Source: Perognathus longimembris pacificus
Taxonomy: Eukaryota; Chordata; Mammalia; Rodentia; Heteromyidae
NCBI RefSeq assembly: GCF_023159225.1
Contig: NC_063164.1
Location: forward strand, 69,921,300-69,985,299
Reading direction: 5' to 3'
Length of the DNA stretch: 64,000 bases
Positions within the stretch are counted from its first letter, which is position 1. Every line of letters starts with the position of its first letter. The notes under the pieces are model-generated. The model searched no databases. It saw only the letters and a list, made by a program, of their open reading frames with translations, and was not told the origin of the DNA. The position numbers and the translations under genes are program-made. Shown in pieces: positions 34,818-46,359 of the stretch.

Positions 34818-36295
34818 AAACAGAAAATAAAATTTTCATCACTGTTTAAATATAGACTTATGTTACTTATTATTAACAAAGAACATCGCTGTAAGTGAAC
34901 TTTGTGCTTTGCTTGATAATAATGTGTACATATACATATTTCAGAAAAAATATTTAATTGGCAATGATGAATGTAAGTGAGTGTGTGCTTAAATTACTGA
35001 TCTAATCACCATTTCTTCCTGGGTCTTACCCATGACATAGCCACCCTGTATGCTCCTCCAGTAACACTTGTGTCCTGATAACCCTACATATCTCTGTGAG
35101 GTTAGATTTTCCTTCTGTCCTTCAGCCTCCTCACTCAACAAATTGAATGCAGAAACAGATGAGTCCAGCTGTCTTCTATTAAATCAGATATTCAAAAAAA
35201 TCTCCAAACATCCCACTGCTTTCACTATTCTTTATAAAATAGTTATTTTCTGTTCAAATATGATTAAAACAATTTATATGCTGTATTATGATTAACTGTA
35301 AAATTTAAAACAATGAATGGATAAATAAAGCCTCTTGGATGTTCTCAATAACTTCTTCTAGGTGTGAAAGCACCTAGAACCAAACGTTTGAAAATTCCTG
35401 CCTTAGTGTGGGGTCAGATTGTACTTGTCTGTTTGATTCTAGCACTTAACACAAAGCTTGGCATATCATAAGCTTCTGTGAATGGCTTTCAGTAAGCAAG
35501 TTACCACGTTTTCTTAAATCCCTCGCCTTTCCTGGACAGAGTTAAAACATCTCTGCTATAATTCCATGGACACTTTTGTGGTCATGGTCTTGATCTTCTT
35601 AATGCTTAAGTCAGGCCAGGATATAGAATAATGTAAGTGCTAATCATCAAAACATACATAAAAATAAGGAATAAGTAAGGATTTCAAAATGATTATTGTC
35701 TAAATGTAAAGGGGAATGAAATGTACACTTCTAATAACTACTCACAGCTCTGGTCCTTGTGATAAGTGGACAATGAATGTCACCATATATAAAGAAACCT
35801 ATTCAACAACTCAACCTTTGTCAGTGTTCTATCTTGATGTTTTCAAGAGGCTAGAAACTTTAGGCACTGGTCACCAATGGGAAAATGATGTTGATGAAAG
35901 AAACAACATTTATCAACATGTGGTTTATCACTGGCAATGACATAAATTCATATTCTTCTTAAAGATATGATTAGCTTGACTACTCCTGATTTACTATATT
36001 AGAGTGGGTCCAGCATTCTGTATTATTATAAACTCCCCTGAAGGAGGATTGCCAGATAAGATATAAAATGTCCTTCAAATAGGAATTTCAGGCAACCCAA
36101 AGGGGACATGCTTACACTAAAAATTATCCTTGGTATAAGTGAGATTCAATTCTAATTCTAATTCTAATTTAATTTGCATTTTTATTTGCTAATCTGACCA
36201 TCCTATCCAAAAGAGAATCTTTTCCCTAATAAAGTCTAAGAATCACTGTGGGAATTTGATGAATGGGTTGGAAGAGCTTCATCTGTTACTCGATT
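34818..36295. other. Mostly unique DNA; possible L2 relic and short (TTCTAA)n
   Basis: At about 35395-35480 'gattctagcacttaacacaa' and 'agcttggcatatcataagc' resemble the L2 3' end. 36146-36170 holds three to four TTCTAA units. No gene is recognised; the small frames at 35068-35295 and 35716-35940 have no domains. Confidence 0.45.
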
Positions 36296-36463
36296 TTGAA
36301 CAGTGTTTCTGAGTTATTGGAATCAGCTGGGATCTTTTAAATATTACTGGGTCCCATTCTGCCTCTAGATATTCTGATTTAATTGACGTTTGGTATACCT
36401 CAGGCATTGGACATTTGTAAAAGACTCTTCAGTGATTTGCTGTGCAACCAAACTTGAGAATCA
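36296..36463 (+). mobile_element. MER5A-type (hAT-Charlie) DNA transposon relic
   Basis: 'ttattggaatcagctgggat', 'attactgggtcccattctgc', 'agatattctgatttaattga' and the end 'caaacttgagaatcat' follow the MER5A consensus in order. This is a non-autonomous, long-extinct mammalian element. Confidence 0.78.
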
Positions 36464-37640
36464 TAATTGGAACAGAGTGGTAGAAAGGAAAGACGGTAGA
36501 AATTTCAATTATGGCATGGGGATGGCAGTAAGATGGAACATAACATTAAATGGCATGAGAGAGAGCTCTAAATATCTAAGGTTCTCAATAAACAAAACCC
36601 TTGGGTTTGTGGTTAGTTTCTATTTTTGCAGTGGGGATATACAAATTAGGTCATTTGGAGACAATGGAGGAAAGAGAGATGTGGATACTGAGTTTAAGGA
36701 TCTTCTAATGATTTTTCCCCCAATATTTATGCCTGGCAACTGTAGTTTATTCCCTGTCCAAAGAACTTAAGACAACCTCTCTTTCTATTCTCATCACCTT
36801 ACTAAGAATTTATAGAAATTGTTTTTCAGCTAACAGCTGATACAACCTAAAATATAAGGGTAATATGTATGTGTGTGTGTTGGGGGAAAAAAAAACAAAG
36901 AATACTTAGAATAGGCAAATCTATATACAGTAAAAGGTGATCTATTATTCATATATAGTTTTTTTCTGTCAACACTTCTTATGTTTGATGGAAGGGATGC
37001 ATTAGAAGTAATATAATTAAGAGAAATAAATAATATAATGAATAAGTATATTTTCCTAATAAGCATCTTGTTGTATAAAAATGTGGTTTAGTTAATTGCA
37101 AGCTACATTTCGTGTATCTACCTGCTTCTTTGCTCATCATGGATGATGTAAGTTCAGCTTTCGCCTCTCTGCTGTTTATCCAGGACAGCTTGCTCATGCA
37201 GTATAAGGAAGTTAGAAAAAGAAAACTATTCTGAACAGCTATCCTGACTCAGCTCAGACTTTTTTTCAGGAATAGACTCTTTTAAACAAATTCCTTTGTG
37301 TAAAATATCTGTTCTTTTGCATGCACATAGAATTTTCTAATTAACTTTTATTTCTCTTTGCTTTGTATTATCCCAAGGCCTGGCTACTCAAAATTAGATT
37401 GATTATGCAAAGAATGACATAGGAGTGCCTAGACATGTTTTGGAGGCCAGAAGTCAACTTACTATGGCTTCCCTGGCTGCCTGAGGGCCAGAGAAACCAC
37501 AAAGTTAACATTTAGTGCCCATGAGGCCCCTGGAGAACACTAGCTCTATTGCTACAGAGCCGCCTCCAGTTGGCTCAGCTAATTGCTGTTACCTTGGTAG
37601 TAATGCATTTCAAAATATATAAGCAGAAACCAGTGATGGT
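36464..37640. other. Unique DNA, no gene recognised
   Basis: No recognised repeat apart from a short (TG)n at about 36867-36880. 37080-37220 and 37440-37620 are repeat-free and could be examined for conservation. Confidence 0.45.
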
Positions 37641-37822
37641 CAGCCCTCCTCTTTAAAATGGCCAGAGGACTTTTTAAAATATACTGATGTCTGGGCCTTA
37701 CCACTGACGCATTAAATGAGAATCTGTGGGGTTAGTGGTTGGGCATTCATTTTTCCCCCTTTTTAAAGCTCTTTAGGTGATTCTAATGTACAGCTAAGGT
37801 AAAGAATTGCTAACCTAGACAA
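37641..37822 (+). mobile_element. MER5-type DNA transposon relic
   Basis: 'actttttaaaatatactgat', 'gtctgggccttaccactgac', 'taggtgattctaatgtacag' and 'taaagaattgctaacct' match MER5A/B in order; a G/T-rich segment is inserted or diverged in the middle. Confidence 0.72.
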
Positions 37823-38082
37823 TGTGATATGTTGTATGTGGATAAGATTAAGGTACAAACCACATGCAGCAAGCATACTAATCAGTAAATAATTCATATT
37901 TTAGGGATAACCTGCCAATTTTTAAATTTGAAAAGAAACACTCTGAAAGTGGCTACTATATAAGTACTTCAGTCAGATCAACAGGAAAATTCAGTTAATT
38001 AACATGTCGAATGTCAAAGATTAATTTTAATCAGTAACTTGTTAATTGGCATGATGAATTTCAGAAATCAACCTTTATTACT

Positions 38083-38210
38083 GGAATGAAAATGTTATTT
38101 CAGCAACTTGTAGGACACTTTATATAATAGGGTATGGATGTATAATGGAATGAAAATGTTATTTCAGCAACTTGTAGGACACTTTATATAATGGGGTATG
38201 TATGTATAAT
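38083..38210 (+). repeat. 64-bp direct tandem duplication
   Basis: Two copies of a 64-bp unit beginning 'ggaatgaaaatgttatttca' (38083 and 38147) differ at only about two positions ('atagggtatgga' versus 'atggggtatgta'). The near identity indicates a recent local duplication. Short 'ggggtat' echoes follow to about 38230. Confidence 0.96.
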
Positions 38211-38230
38211 GGGGTATATATGGGGTACTG

Positions 38231-39186
38231 GGTGACAGATCAGCAGTCCATGGCAGTGCCTTATTCTCAGAGCACAGCACCACTGTCAGAGTTGAAGAAG
38301 GCAGTTGCAGCAGATGTATAAACTGGAAAGAGCTCTGGATATTACTTGTAGCAAGCCTCATGTTGCACCTCAGACCCCTCATTTCACACAGGTCTGATGG
38401 CAGAAAACTGAGTACTGCTGGGACTAAGTAAACTCCTGTCACTGCTTATTCCCAACTATCACCAGACAACATGGGACACTGAATTTGTGCATAAAGTGAA
38501 AGACCAAGCAGTATTGTATATACTGAAGAAGGATTAGAAATTATTAGAAATCAAACTGAAATTTTTAAACAAACATTTGATGAAGGATATAAGTACCTTC
38601 AAATATAAAATGATTCATTTGGACTAGATGAAAAAAATCATTTAACATTAGCTTAAGAGCTTTATTGCTCAGTGGTAAATTCTACAAACATACTCAAAGG
38701 CATGCTTAGTAATTTCTACTATTCTAAGTGGTTGGCAAGATAGGAAAAGCCTAAAGTCCATCCTTGTTTAGCAAGGCTACTGAGCAACCTTGTGCTGGTC
38801 CAACCACTATATGAAGGATGCTATATTTGCAGAAAATAGAATGAAGACTCTCATTTCTGGTAAGTAGAAAATAATAGAGCTCCAATGTGTATTTATTTAA
38901 TAGTCTCATTTTTTTTTCTGCTATTTAACCAACAACCCCCAAACCATAACAGACAGACCAGCAAACCCTGAAAAAACAGTGTGATGCCTTCTGAATTAGT
39001 TCTGAAAGTGTAAAAAGGGAATATGAGAAATTATAGAAAATATAGAATTATATGAAAGGTTCCATTTTCCCTGATTTTTGATGCAGTCTTTCACTCATGA
39101 TGGCTTTTCTATGAGTATCAAATGAAAATACTTGTCCTATCTTTTAGTAGCAAGAAGGTGTTTTTCTCTTTTTCAAATATTTTATT
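38231..39186. other. Unique DNA, no gene recognised
   Basis: Nothing recognisable beyond short poly(T) and C-rich runs. Confidence 0.5.
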
Positions 39187-39275
39187 TTAGATAATACTGT
39201 TATTTGAACTTAGGGCCTTCTACTTGCTAGGCAGCCACTCTACACTGAACTATATCTTTACCACCCTTTTTTTCC
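39187..39275 (-). mobile_element. ID-like SINE, old
   Basis: 'tatttgaacttagggccttc', 'tacttgctaggcagccactc' and 'actgaactatatctttacca' are a reversed, diverged ID-type element. Confidence 0.65.
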
Positions 39276-40071
39276 TTTAATTCAGCAACACAAAGACCCC
39301 CATAGATGAAGATAAAGACATAAGGAACATCCAAAAACAAAGCAATAGAGTTAGCATGTGTTTTCTTCTAATATTTTCCAGGGACTAGGCTCTACTCTAC
39401 CTGGGTCCCATCTAGGGCCTTAGGAACAGGTAAGTGACTGACTAGTGGCCAGATGAACCTCAGTGTTTATAATACAGGGACTTTATGCTGACCCATTTGT
39501 CTATTCTCTTCCTCCTCCTCTTCCCCCCTCTTCCTCCTTTACATCCCTCTCTTTCTTTTCCTTTACTTCTTCCAAATTAAACTCCAAAAAAGAATCAGTC
39601 TTAAAGATAACTATCCATTTTACAAATGCTTATCTTCCATATATCTAACAAAAGGACCCAAGTAAATGTCTACTGATCTACTAATAGGCATGGAATATAA
39701 GCAAATGATACATGTGCAAATGCATCCGAAGGGTCACTGTGAGGTCAGTGTGAGGCTCTATCAATCCAGGGATCTCAGATGACACTTGAGCCTTCATAGT
39801 CCACTGATTAAAATCTCTACTTGCTGGGATCTTTTCTCAGTTTTCAGTTTTCCACATGAAACATGTAGGACAAATTTGTTGCCTATGACCTGAGTACCAG
39901 CCATTAGTTTTGGTACCCTCCTGAGTGGCCAGCTGCAATTTCCTAAGGGAGACAATGACTAATTGAGCTGCATGAATGCCTAGTGACACTAGCACCAACT
40001 GAGGGCAAGTGTGCCTCCACTAGCTGCCTCTGCTCTTTTTTGACAGAAAGAAAAATCCCTCCAGGTATAGG

Positions 40072-40075
<4 letters not shown>
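39276..40075. other. Unique DNA, no gene recognised
   Basis: Includes a pyrimidine-rich patch at 39505-39570. No gene is seen. Confidence 0.5.

Positions 40076-40118
<43 letters not shown>
40076..40118. repeat. (TG)n microsatellite
   Basis: About 43 bp of uninterrupted TG. Confidence 0.98.
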
Positions 40119-40121
<3 letters not shown>

Positions 40122-40709
40122 CTACAAGTGGAGCCATAAAACCACTGCACCAGCCCTTCTGGTAATTGTCACACCTCAGCTATCTCCTAGTATGTTAAGC
40201 AATGTCATAAAATCCTCAATACAACATCTGTATTGAAAATAAATACATGTCATATAACACTTGAGGAAGGCTGGCTTGAGAATAAAAATGTCACAGAAGA
40301 ACAAAATCCAGTGTTACAGCTTTAAAGTGGTTGGGAATTATTCATCTGTATGTGTAATTAGACCAACATATGGCAAGTGATGGATGTTTCTTGCTACTTC
40401 CTTCCTATTTTCTGGCTTTTGTTATTGCAGAGCACCAAACAATGGCTGTTTCTCAAAGCTTCTCTGTTGGGATTATCTCTACTTGTAAGCATAGTCCTAG
40501 AAGATAGGAATGAACTGCCCTTAGGGCTATTTCTGCCTTTGCTATTTTCATATAAACTATGCTTTAGCCACATTAAACCACCCTCTCTATCCACATGTAC
40601 ATTAGGACATTGGGCTATGAGGGTGCTAGAATCCTAGCTATGTTAACATCACCCTTGGCATATGAGTTGGCCTTTTCATAAAATTTAAGTTTACGTACTC
40701 TAATTTTAA
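40119..40709. other. Unique DNA, no gene recognised
   Basis: No gene or named repeat; small frames on both strands at 40377-40637 lack domains. Confidence 0.5.
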
Positions 40710-41530
40710 TTTACTTTTATTTTATTGTCAAGATGATGTACAGAGGGGTTATAGTTACATACTTAAGGTAGTGAATATATATGTTTCTTGTCATACATGT
40801 TACCGCTTTCCTCGTTTTCTCCCTCCTTTCCACCCCAACCTCTCAACCCACCCCCTTGCTTTTTTCATATTTTTTTCAAAAAAAAATCTTATCCTTGAGG
40901 TACATTGTCAATGTAGTCTACAATGTTTGTGACCTCTATGATTATTAACCATAAAACCATTCCTTCCAGATTGGGTGATACATACATATACATTTCTTTT
41001 GCTTAGTGTAATCGGTTCCTTCTTTTACTCTAATTTCTTCCCTCCTCCCTGCTCCCCCTGAGTTGCTTACCTTGTTCTCATCAGTGTCCATTACAGCCAT
41101 TGGGCATTTTCTACTCCATTTCCCCCGCCCCCCAATTTCCATTAATTCTGTGCCCTCCTCCTAACTTCTTTTAGATGTGCCCCGTGTATACACCTTGTGT
41201 GAGGTAAAGGGTATAGGGTCCTTTAAATTCTCTAAGACTAATTACTAAGAAGTCTTTGCTTCCTTATCTTTGAAGTTCTTTACTGCCTGTGTATTAATTT
41301 ATGTACTTATGAATTAGTGTTTGTGTTTTACTTTTTGGTGCCTTTCTTCCAAGACTGACTTTTTTTGGTCTCCCTGTGAATTGGTACCTTGGGTCCTTCG
41401 TTTTTTGTCTTGTCTCTTCTTAATTATTTCTAACACCCACATATCAGGGAGACCAGGCTCCTTTGTCTCTTTGTTCTAGGCTTAGGTTGTAATTTTTCTG
41501 TACTTCCTTTGGGCCAGGGGATGTTCTAAA
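40710..41530 (-). mobile_element. Older LINE-1 (3' end and 3'UTR)
   Basis: 40720-40860 ('ttattgtcaagatgatgtac', 'agaggggttatagttacata', C-rich tract) is the reversed rodent L1 3' terminus. At 41440-41480 'cccacatatcagggagacca' resembles the reversed ORF2 end of L1. The middle is not alignable to the younger L1s here, so this is probably an older subfamily. It may extend to about 41960. Confidence 0.6.
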
Positions 41531-43439
41531 CATTTTCTTGTATTGATTCACTTTGTTTCACTATAAAACACTGAGTAGATATACCTACAAGAAATTTTTT
41601 AGAGCATCCCCGAACACAAAGGGAGTACTGAGAAATTACAATCTGGAGTTATGTTATAATTTCACTGATTTCCTTGACTTTGAATGCCTTTGTCTCCATT
41701 CCTTTCCCTTCCATCTCCTTATTTGAGTCAAATATAAGCCACTTTTCTGGGGATAATTAACAAGGTTAATATTTTTCCTCCCATGATCTCCATACCTCTT
41801 TGCCAGAATGTATTACAGTTCCATGGCTGTTGTTTATGCATTATTTTATGTCCTCCCAGTTTATTATGCACTGCTTAAGGTCTTCATGCCCTCTTTGTGT
41901 TTGTTTCTATCTGGGTTCTTTTTTCCTACTATAGATTTTCAAATCTTTGCTTTCTCATATATTTGGTCAAAGTGATAGAAATTTTGACTAAGAAAATTAG
42001 GAAATTCCAATACTATAGACTAAGGTGTATTTTGAGAGAGTATATATTTTCCATTTAGCTTTTCTGTGGTCATCTATATTTCTAGGCACAATTCAAAGTA
42101 GTACTTTCCTTTTAAACATCAACAGTACCTTATCCTAGTGTGAAGAGGCCCTTTCAGGAGGCTGAATGAATAAACTAAGTGTTCACATACTATTACAGCT
42201 TCATATACACTGGACTGGCTCTGCTATAGCATATTAACTCAAAATAATTCTAGATGGTAACAGATCTAGAAGAAAACTCCTTTACACACCAAAAAAGTTA
42301 GGCCTAGGTTTTCTAGAAAAATCATGGCATTTTTGTATGACTTTTTCTTGTCCATAAGTAATATTTACATAAGCTCTCCAAATATGTTCTCCATTCTTTG
42401 TAGATACCTTCTTTGTTTCCCTTGATTTCCTGAAGAGACTTTCTAGCATTTGAATGGGGAATGATTAAGGATATTGCATTTTCAGTCTCATTCCTGTATT
42501 TGACTAAAGCAGCTATAGCAATGTGCTACTTAGTGTAAAATAGCTTTGGGTCATTAATGTGAAACCATTTATTCCTAGAGCTACATAATGTAATAAAACA
42601 TATTTATCAGAAAAATATTGATTTTGTCTAGCATATAACTGAAATATAGTAGTTACATCGTATCTGTGTAAAATATATCCAAACCTTGGAATTGATACCT
42701 GGAACTTCAAATAATACATCGTACACACACATATTCATGGACATATACATGCATAATAAATACCCACATATGCACACACAAATATACCTATGTGATAAAG
42801 TTGAGTTTGTAAATCATATATAGTTAGAGATTAATAAGAACTACGTCATTCTTTTAGACTATAATTGTTGGCAGGAAACTGAAAACTTAGAAAGTTAATC
42901 TGAAAATGCAGGGGGTCTTTACCTATGACCATGTACAGCTAGCTTTCATTAATTCCAAGTGATCATTTTCTCTTTTTTATCGAAAGAGAAAGTAATTGAG
43001 CTAAACGATGTTTCAAAGAGTTAGAAATTGTCTTGGACTTTTCTTTATCTTATTATTTATTTCAACACTAAAAATTACCATTACAATGAAAAACTATTCT
43101 ACATAATTATCATCATTAATAACATTTGCTTCTTAAAAGCATGATATAGATTTTAAATTAGTGGCAATCACTGGAGAATAATGTATTAACTGATGAAATC
43201 AAATCACAGTCTTTCCTTACCTGTTCCTAAGAAATAGTTTGATAGTAGGAATAGATTTTAACTTTATTGGCTCATCTCACTAACTGGAAATTTTTTTTAC
43301 GTTAAGACTAGGTTTTACAATTTTATTTCTTCTATTAGAATTTAACTAGCATATTTTTGTATGAGCACATTTTGTATTACATATCTACTATACACATAAT
43401 GAATATTAATTCTAATCTATAAAATTGACCAGTTTTTTA
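41531..43439. other. Unique AT-rich DNA
   Basis: No gene is recognised. The first 400 bp could be the decayed continuation of the L1. The minus-strand frame at 42513-42728 has no domain. Confidence 0.45.
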
Positions 43440-43632
43440 CTTTTCTTTTTTGTGCTGGTACTGTGGCAAGAACTCTGGGCCTGGGTACTGTCTTGGAGAC
43501 TTTTTTGCTCAAGGCTAGCACTTTACCACTTCGGCCTTAAGGCATTTTGTTAGTTAACTGGAGGTAAGAGTCTCTTTGAATTGTGATTCAAAGTTCTCAG
43601 CCTCCTGAGTTGCTAATATTAGTCACGCCCAG
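43440..43632 (-). mobile_element. B1-like + Geo dimeric SINE, diverged
   Basis: The reversed Geo half ('ttttgctcaaggctagcact') leads via 'ctggaggtaagagtctcttt' into a shortened reversed B1-like half ('agcctcctgagttgctaata'). Confidence 0.8.
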
Positions 43633-43689
43633 TTTACCACTTTTTAAAATCCAATACACCATCATCATTCAAACTAAATAATTACATAG

Positions 43690-44232
43690 TGTCGGGCTTA
43701 ATCTCCACATCTCCCCTGGGGAGACATCAAGCTTTTAATTGTGAGGGACAGTTGGCTCTGCGCACTGCTCCCACCAGCGGGAGGGGAGGAGCGTGTCCCT
43801 GTTGGGCTAAGCTGAGCTGAGGTAGGGCTGCCGAAAATCCCCACATGTCCCCAGCCTCTCTTACGTTTAAGAGACGACACTCACACGGAAATCCTGGGGG
43901 GAGCTGTCCAATGGTCTACCGGCTTCCAAAGGATTTTATTTAAGGGAGGGGTTTATATAACAGTAATGGCGGCAGGAAGAGGAGGGACTGATGGGGTATT
44001 AACGATTGGCTAGTGAACTGTCCATCAAAGTGATGTCATGGAACTTCCCCTATAGGCGGAGACCACAGCCCCCAATGGACCGGGCCTCTGGGGTCTCCGG
44101 CCGCCATGGTGGCACACGTGCTCATCGCTGAGAGGAGGGGGCTGGCCTGGCTTCTCTTCGGGTTGAAGCCGGAAGGAGGTGGGACGGGCTAGAGCCAGCC
44201 ATCCCCTCTTAAAGGCATAGCCATCCCCTACA
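43690..44232 (-). mobile_element. Solo LTR, ERV2 (class II)-like, 6-bp target-site duplication
   Basis: 543 bp, much richer in G+C and CpG than its surroundings. It begins TGTCGG and ends CCTACA on the plus strand, flanked by a perfect 6-bp duplication 'acatag' (43684-43689, 44233-44238); six bases is typical of ERV2/ERVK integration. Promoter signals are ordered on the minus strand: CRE-like 'tgacatca' (44031-44038), CCAAT (44005-44009), a TATA box (43952-43960) and an AATAAA (43935-43940). An E-box 'cacgtg' lies at about 44115-44120. No internal proviral genes are present. It is related to the LTR at 57375-57858. Confidence 0.88.
43952..44038 (-). promoter_or_regulatory. LTR promoter core: CRE-like, CCAAT and TATA
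   Basis: On the minus strand 'tgacatca', 'ccaat' and 'ttatataaacc' follow at about 26 and 45 bp spacing. The same CRE-CCAAT order and spacing (27 bp) recurs in the second LTR, so these are likely ancestral U3 signals. Transcription, if any, would run leftward from about 43925. Confidence 0.6.
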
Positions 44233-44238
44233 ACATAG

Positions 44239-45209
44239 TTCCAACATTGAGGTTCATTTTATGTAAAAAGGGTTAAGTAAGAAAATAATAAATTTGTTAA
44301 ATAAATCATATAAACTGACATTTCTTTCATCAATTACAGTTCTGACATAGTAAAATCTCTAAGAAAGAAAAATTTTAAAGTAAGACGTATTTCCTTCTCC
44401 TTTTCTTGTGATGAGTTAGTTGTTGAATTTGCTAGATTCTTTTCCCAGCCAAAAAAAGGGAGGAGGAAGCAGGATGGGTATAAGTTGCAGGACATTGTGT
44501 CTGACCAGTGTGTGCAAAGTTAAAGTGCAGAAGGAAGGTAGTTAATTCCCCCATCACTAAGAGACAAGTGTGCAGATCTCAAAGGCTGCTGAAGGAAGTG
44601 TCAGTATGCTCCCGAGCTTCCCTGAGACCCACTAGGACAGCATATCTCAACAGGGTGAGAGGATATTCTGAAAGGGAGAGAGCTTGACCCTGTAGAACTG
44701 TAGAACAGGTAGCACCTATAGCTTTCACCAATAAAGTGACAACCTCCTTCCTCCCACACCTAATGTCCCATATTCAATAATGAGCATAAACTTTCCACTG
44801 GTTTCCAAACATCCATTTAACTCAAATATTTATAAACAAGTAAGATTCTTCATAATGCTTTGATTACTGACAGACTGACTTCTCACTTCTTGTCTTCATT
44901 TTCTTCAAATAAAAATTCAGATAACTAAAAGGGCTCTTGGAGAAATAAATGTTTCTTCACCACATTGGCAGTTCTCCTAATCCTATGTTATATTCTAGAA
45001 TAGGGATTTCATGACAAGTGAAATAACCTTCCAGGGAAGCCTTGCTTATGTTCCAAACCTGATTTCCAGGACATTTCAGTGATAGGCTTTTATTCCTTAA
45101 AGTGTAGCTCTCTCTCTCTCTCTCTCTTTTTTTTAACAGACTCTGTCCTGCAGCATCCAAGCACCAGGCTCTTAGGACTTTCCCAGTAAATAATCATGTC
45201 CTTAATGAA
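44239..45209. other. Unique DNA with a (CT)n patch
   Basis: No gene is recognised. A CT run lies at 45108-45128. Confidence 0.5.
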
Positions 45210-45600
45210 CTAAAACAGTAACAATTTATTCTCTCACAGCTTATGAGGCAAGAGTTTAAATGAAGGTGCTAAGATGTGCTCCAAGAAGACTCAGGGAGTA
45301 AGGGCTCATTCCATGATTCTTCTCTCTTCAAATCTGACTGCAATGTTTGGCAGTGCTTTACCTGTGACTGCCTTCCAATCTCTGCTTTTATCTTCATATA
45401 GTTTATTTCTCCCTGATTCCATGTGGTTCAAATCTTCCTCTTCTTCCTCTTATAAGAACACTAGTCATGGAATTTATAGTCCATCTTACATCTGCGATCT
45501 CCCCTCAAGATCTATAAGTTGATTACATCTTCAAGATCTTACTTCCAAGTAAATTCACATAAAAGTGTCAGGTCTTGAAATATCTTGGGGATGGAGCACT
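45210..45600 (+). mobile_element. Ancient mammalian interspersed repeat (family not named)
   Basis: 'acaatttattctctcacagc', 'ccaatctctgctttt', 'cttataagaacactagtcat', 'ttgattacatcttcaagatc' and 'ttccaagtaaattcacat' keep the order of a widespread ancient mammalian repeat ('cttataaggacaccagtcat' type). I recognise the sequence but cannot assign its family with confidence. Confidence 0.55.
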
Positions 45601-45923
45601 ACTTACTTCATTGCAAAGTGAGTTCAGATGTAGAGAATATAATTCAGGAAGATAGGTAGCACATGCCAGGGCACACTTTCCAAATTTCCCCGGGTGGCTG
45701 AAACACTGAGATGCATACTTCTCCTTAGTTTGGGCTTCCTTGTTGGCATCCTGGATTTCTATGCTTAGTATGCATTTGGGCATAAAAAGAGGAACAGAAA
45801 TATCGTTGAAGGGTGTCTTGGTTATAGGAAACAGAAATGCATGCAAAGGAAGAAGTGACTAAGGAAAAGGGAGAATTTAGCTTCTCTGGGTGCTACAGTG
45901 GAGATGGCAGGGAAGAGATTTTT

Positions 45924-46083
45924 TTATTTTTTGGCCAGTCATGGGCCTTGGACTCAGGGCCTGATCACTGTCCCTGGCTTCTTTTGCTCAAGGCTAGCAC
46001 TCTGCCACTTGAGCCACAGCGTCACTTCTGGATATGTGGTGCTGGGGAATCAAACCCAGGACCTCATGCACACGAGGCAAGCA

Positions 46084-46114
<31 letters not shown>

Positions 46115-46344
46115 GCCAGTCCTGGGCCTTGGACTCAGGGCCTGAGCACTGTCCCTGGCTTCTTCTTGCTCAAGGCTAGCACTCTGCCACTGGAGCCACA
46201 GCGCCACTTCTGGCCATTTTCTGTATATGTGGTGCTGGGGAATTGAACCCAGGGCCTCATGTATACGAGACAAGCACTCTTGCCACTAGGCCATATCCCC
46301 AGCCCAAGGCAAGCACTCTTAACCCTAGGCCATATCCCCAGCCC
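45924..46344 (-). mobile_element. Outer IDL-Geo SINE, split by a second copy
   Basis: The reversed Geo half and part of the reversed ID half (45924-46088) and its remaining ID start (46321-46344) are separated by another IDL-Geo element. Perfect 15-bp duplication 'agggaagagattttt' (45909-45923, 46345-46359) shows that the two parts are one insertion. Confidence 0.93.
46089..46306 (-). mobile_element. Inner IDL-Geo SINE nested in an older copy
   Basis: A complete reversed dimer with about 26 T at the left (reversed A-tail). The 14-bp duplication 'aggcaagcactctt' (46075-46088, 46307-46320) belongs to the ID half of the outer SINE, proving insertion into it. Both copies lie in the same orientation. 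Confidence 0.94.
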
Positions 46345-46359
46345 AGGGAAGAGATTTTT

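Noticed and set aside
36146..36170. (TTCTAA)n as an interstitial telomere-like repeat
   Set aside because: The vertebrate telomere unit is TTAGGG/CCCTAA. This unit differs and has only three to four copies.
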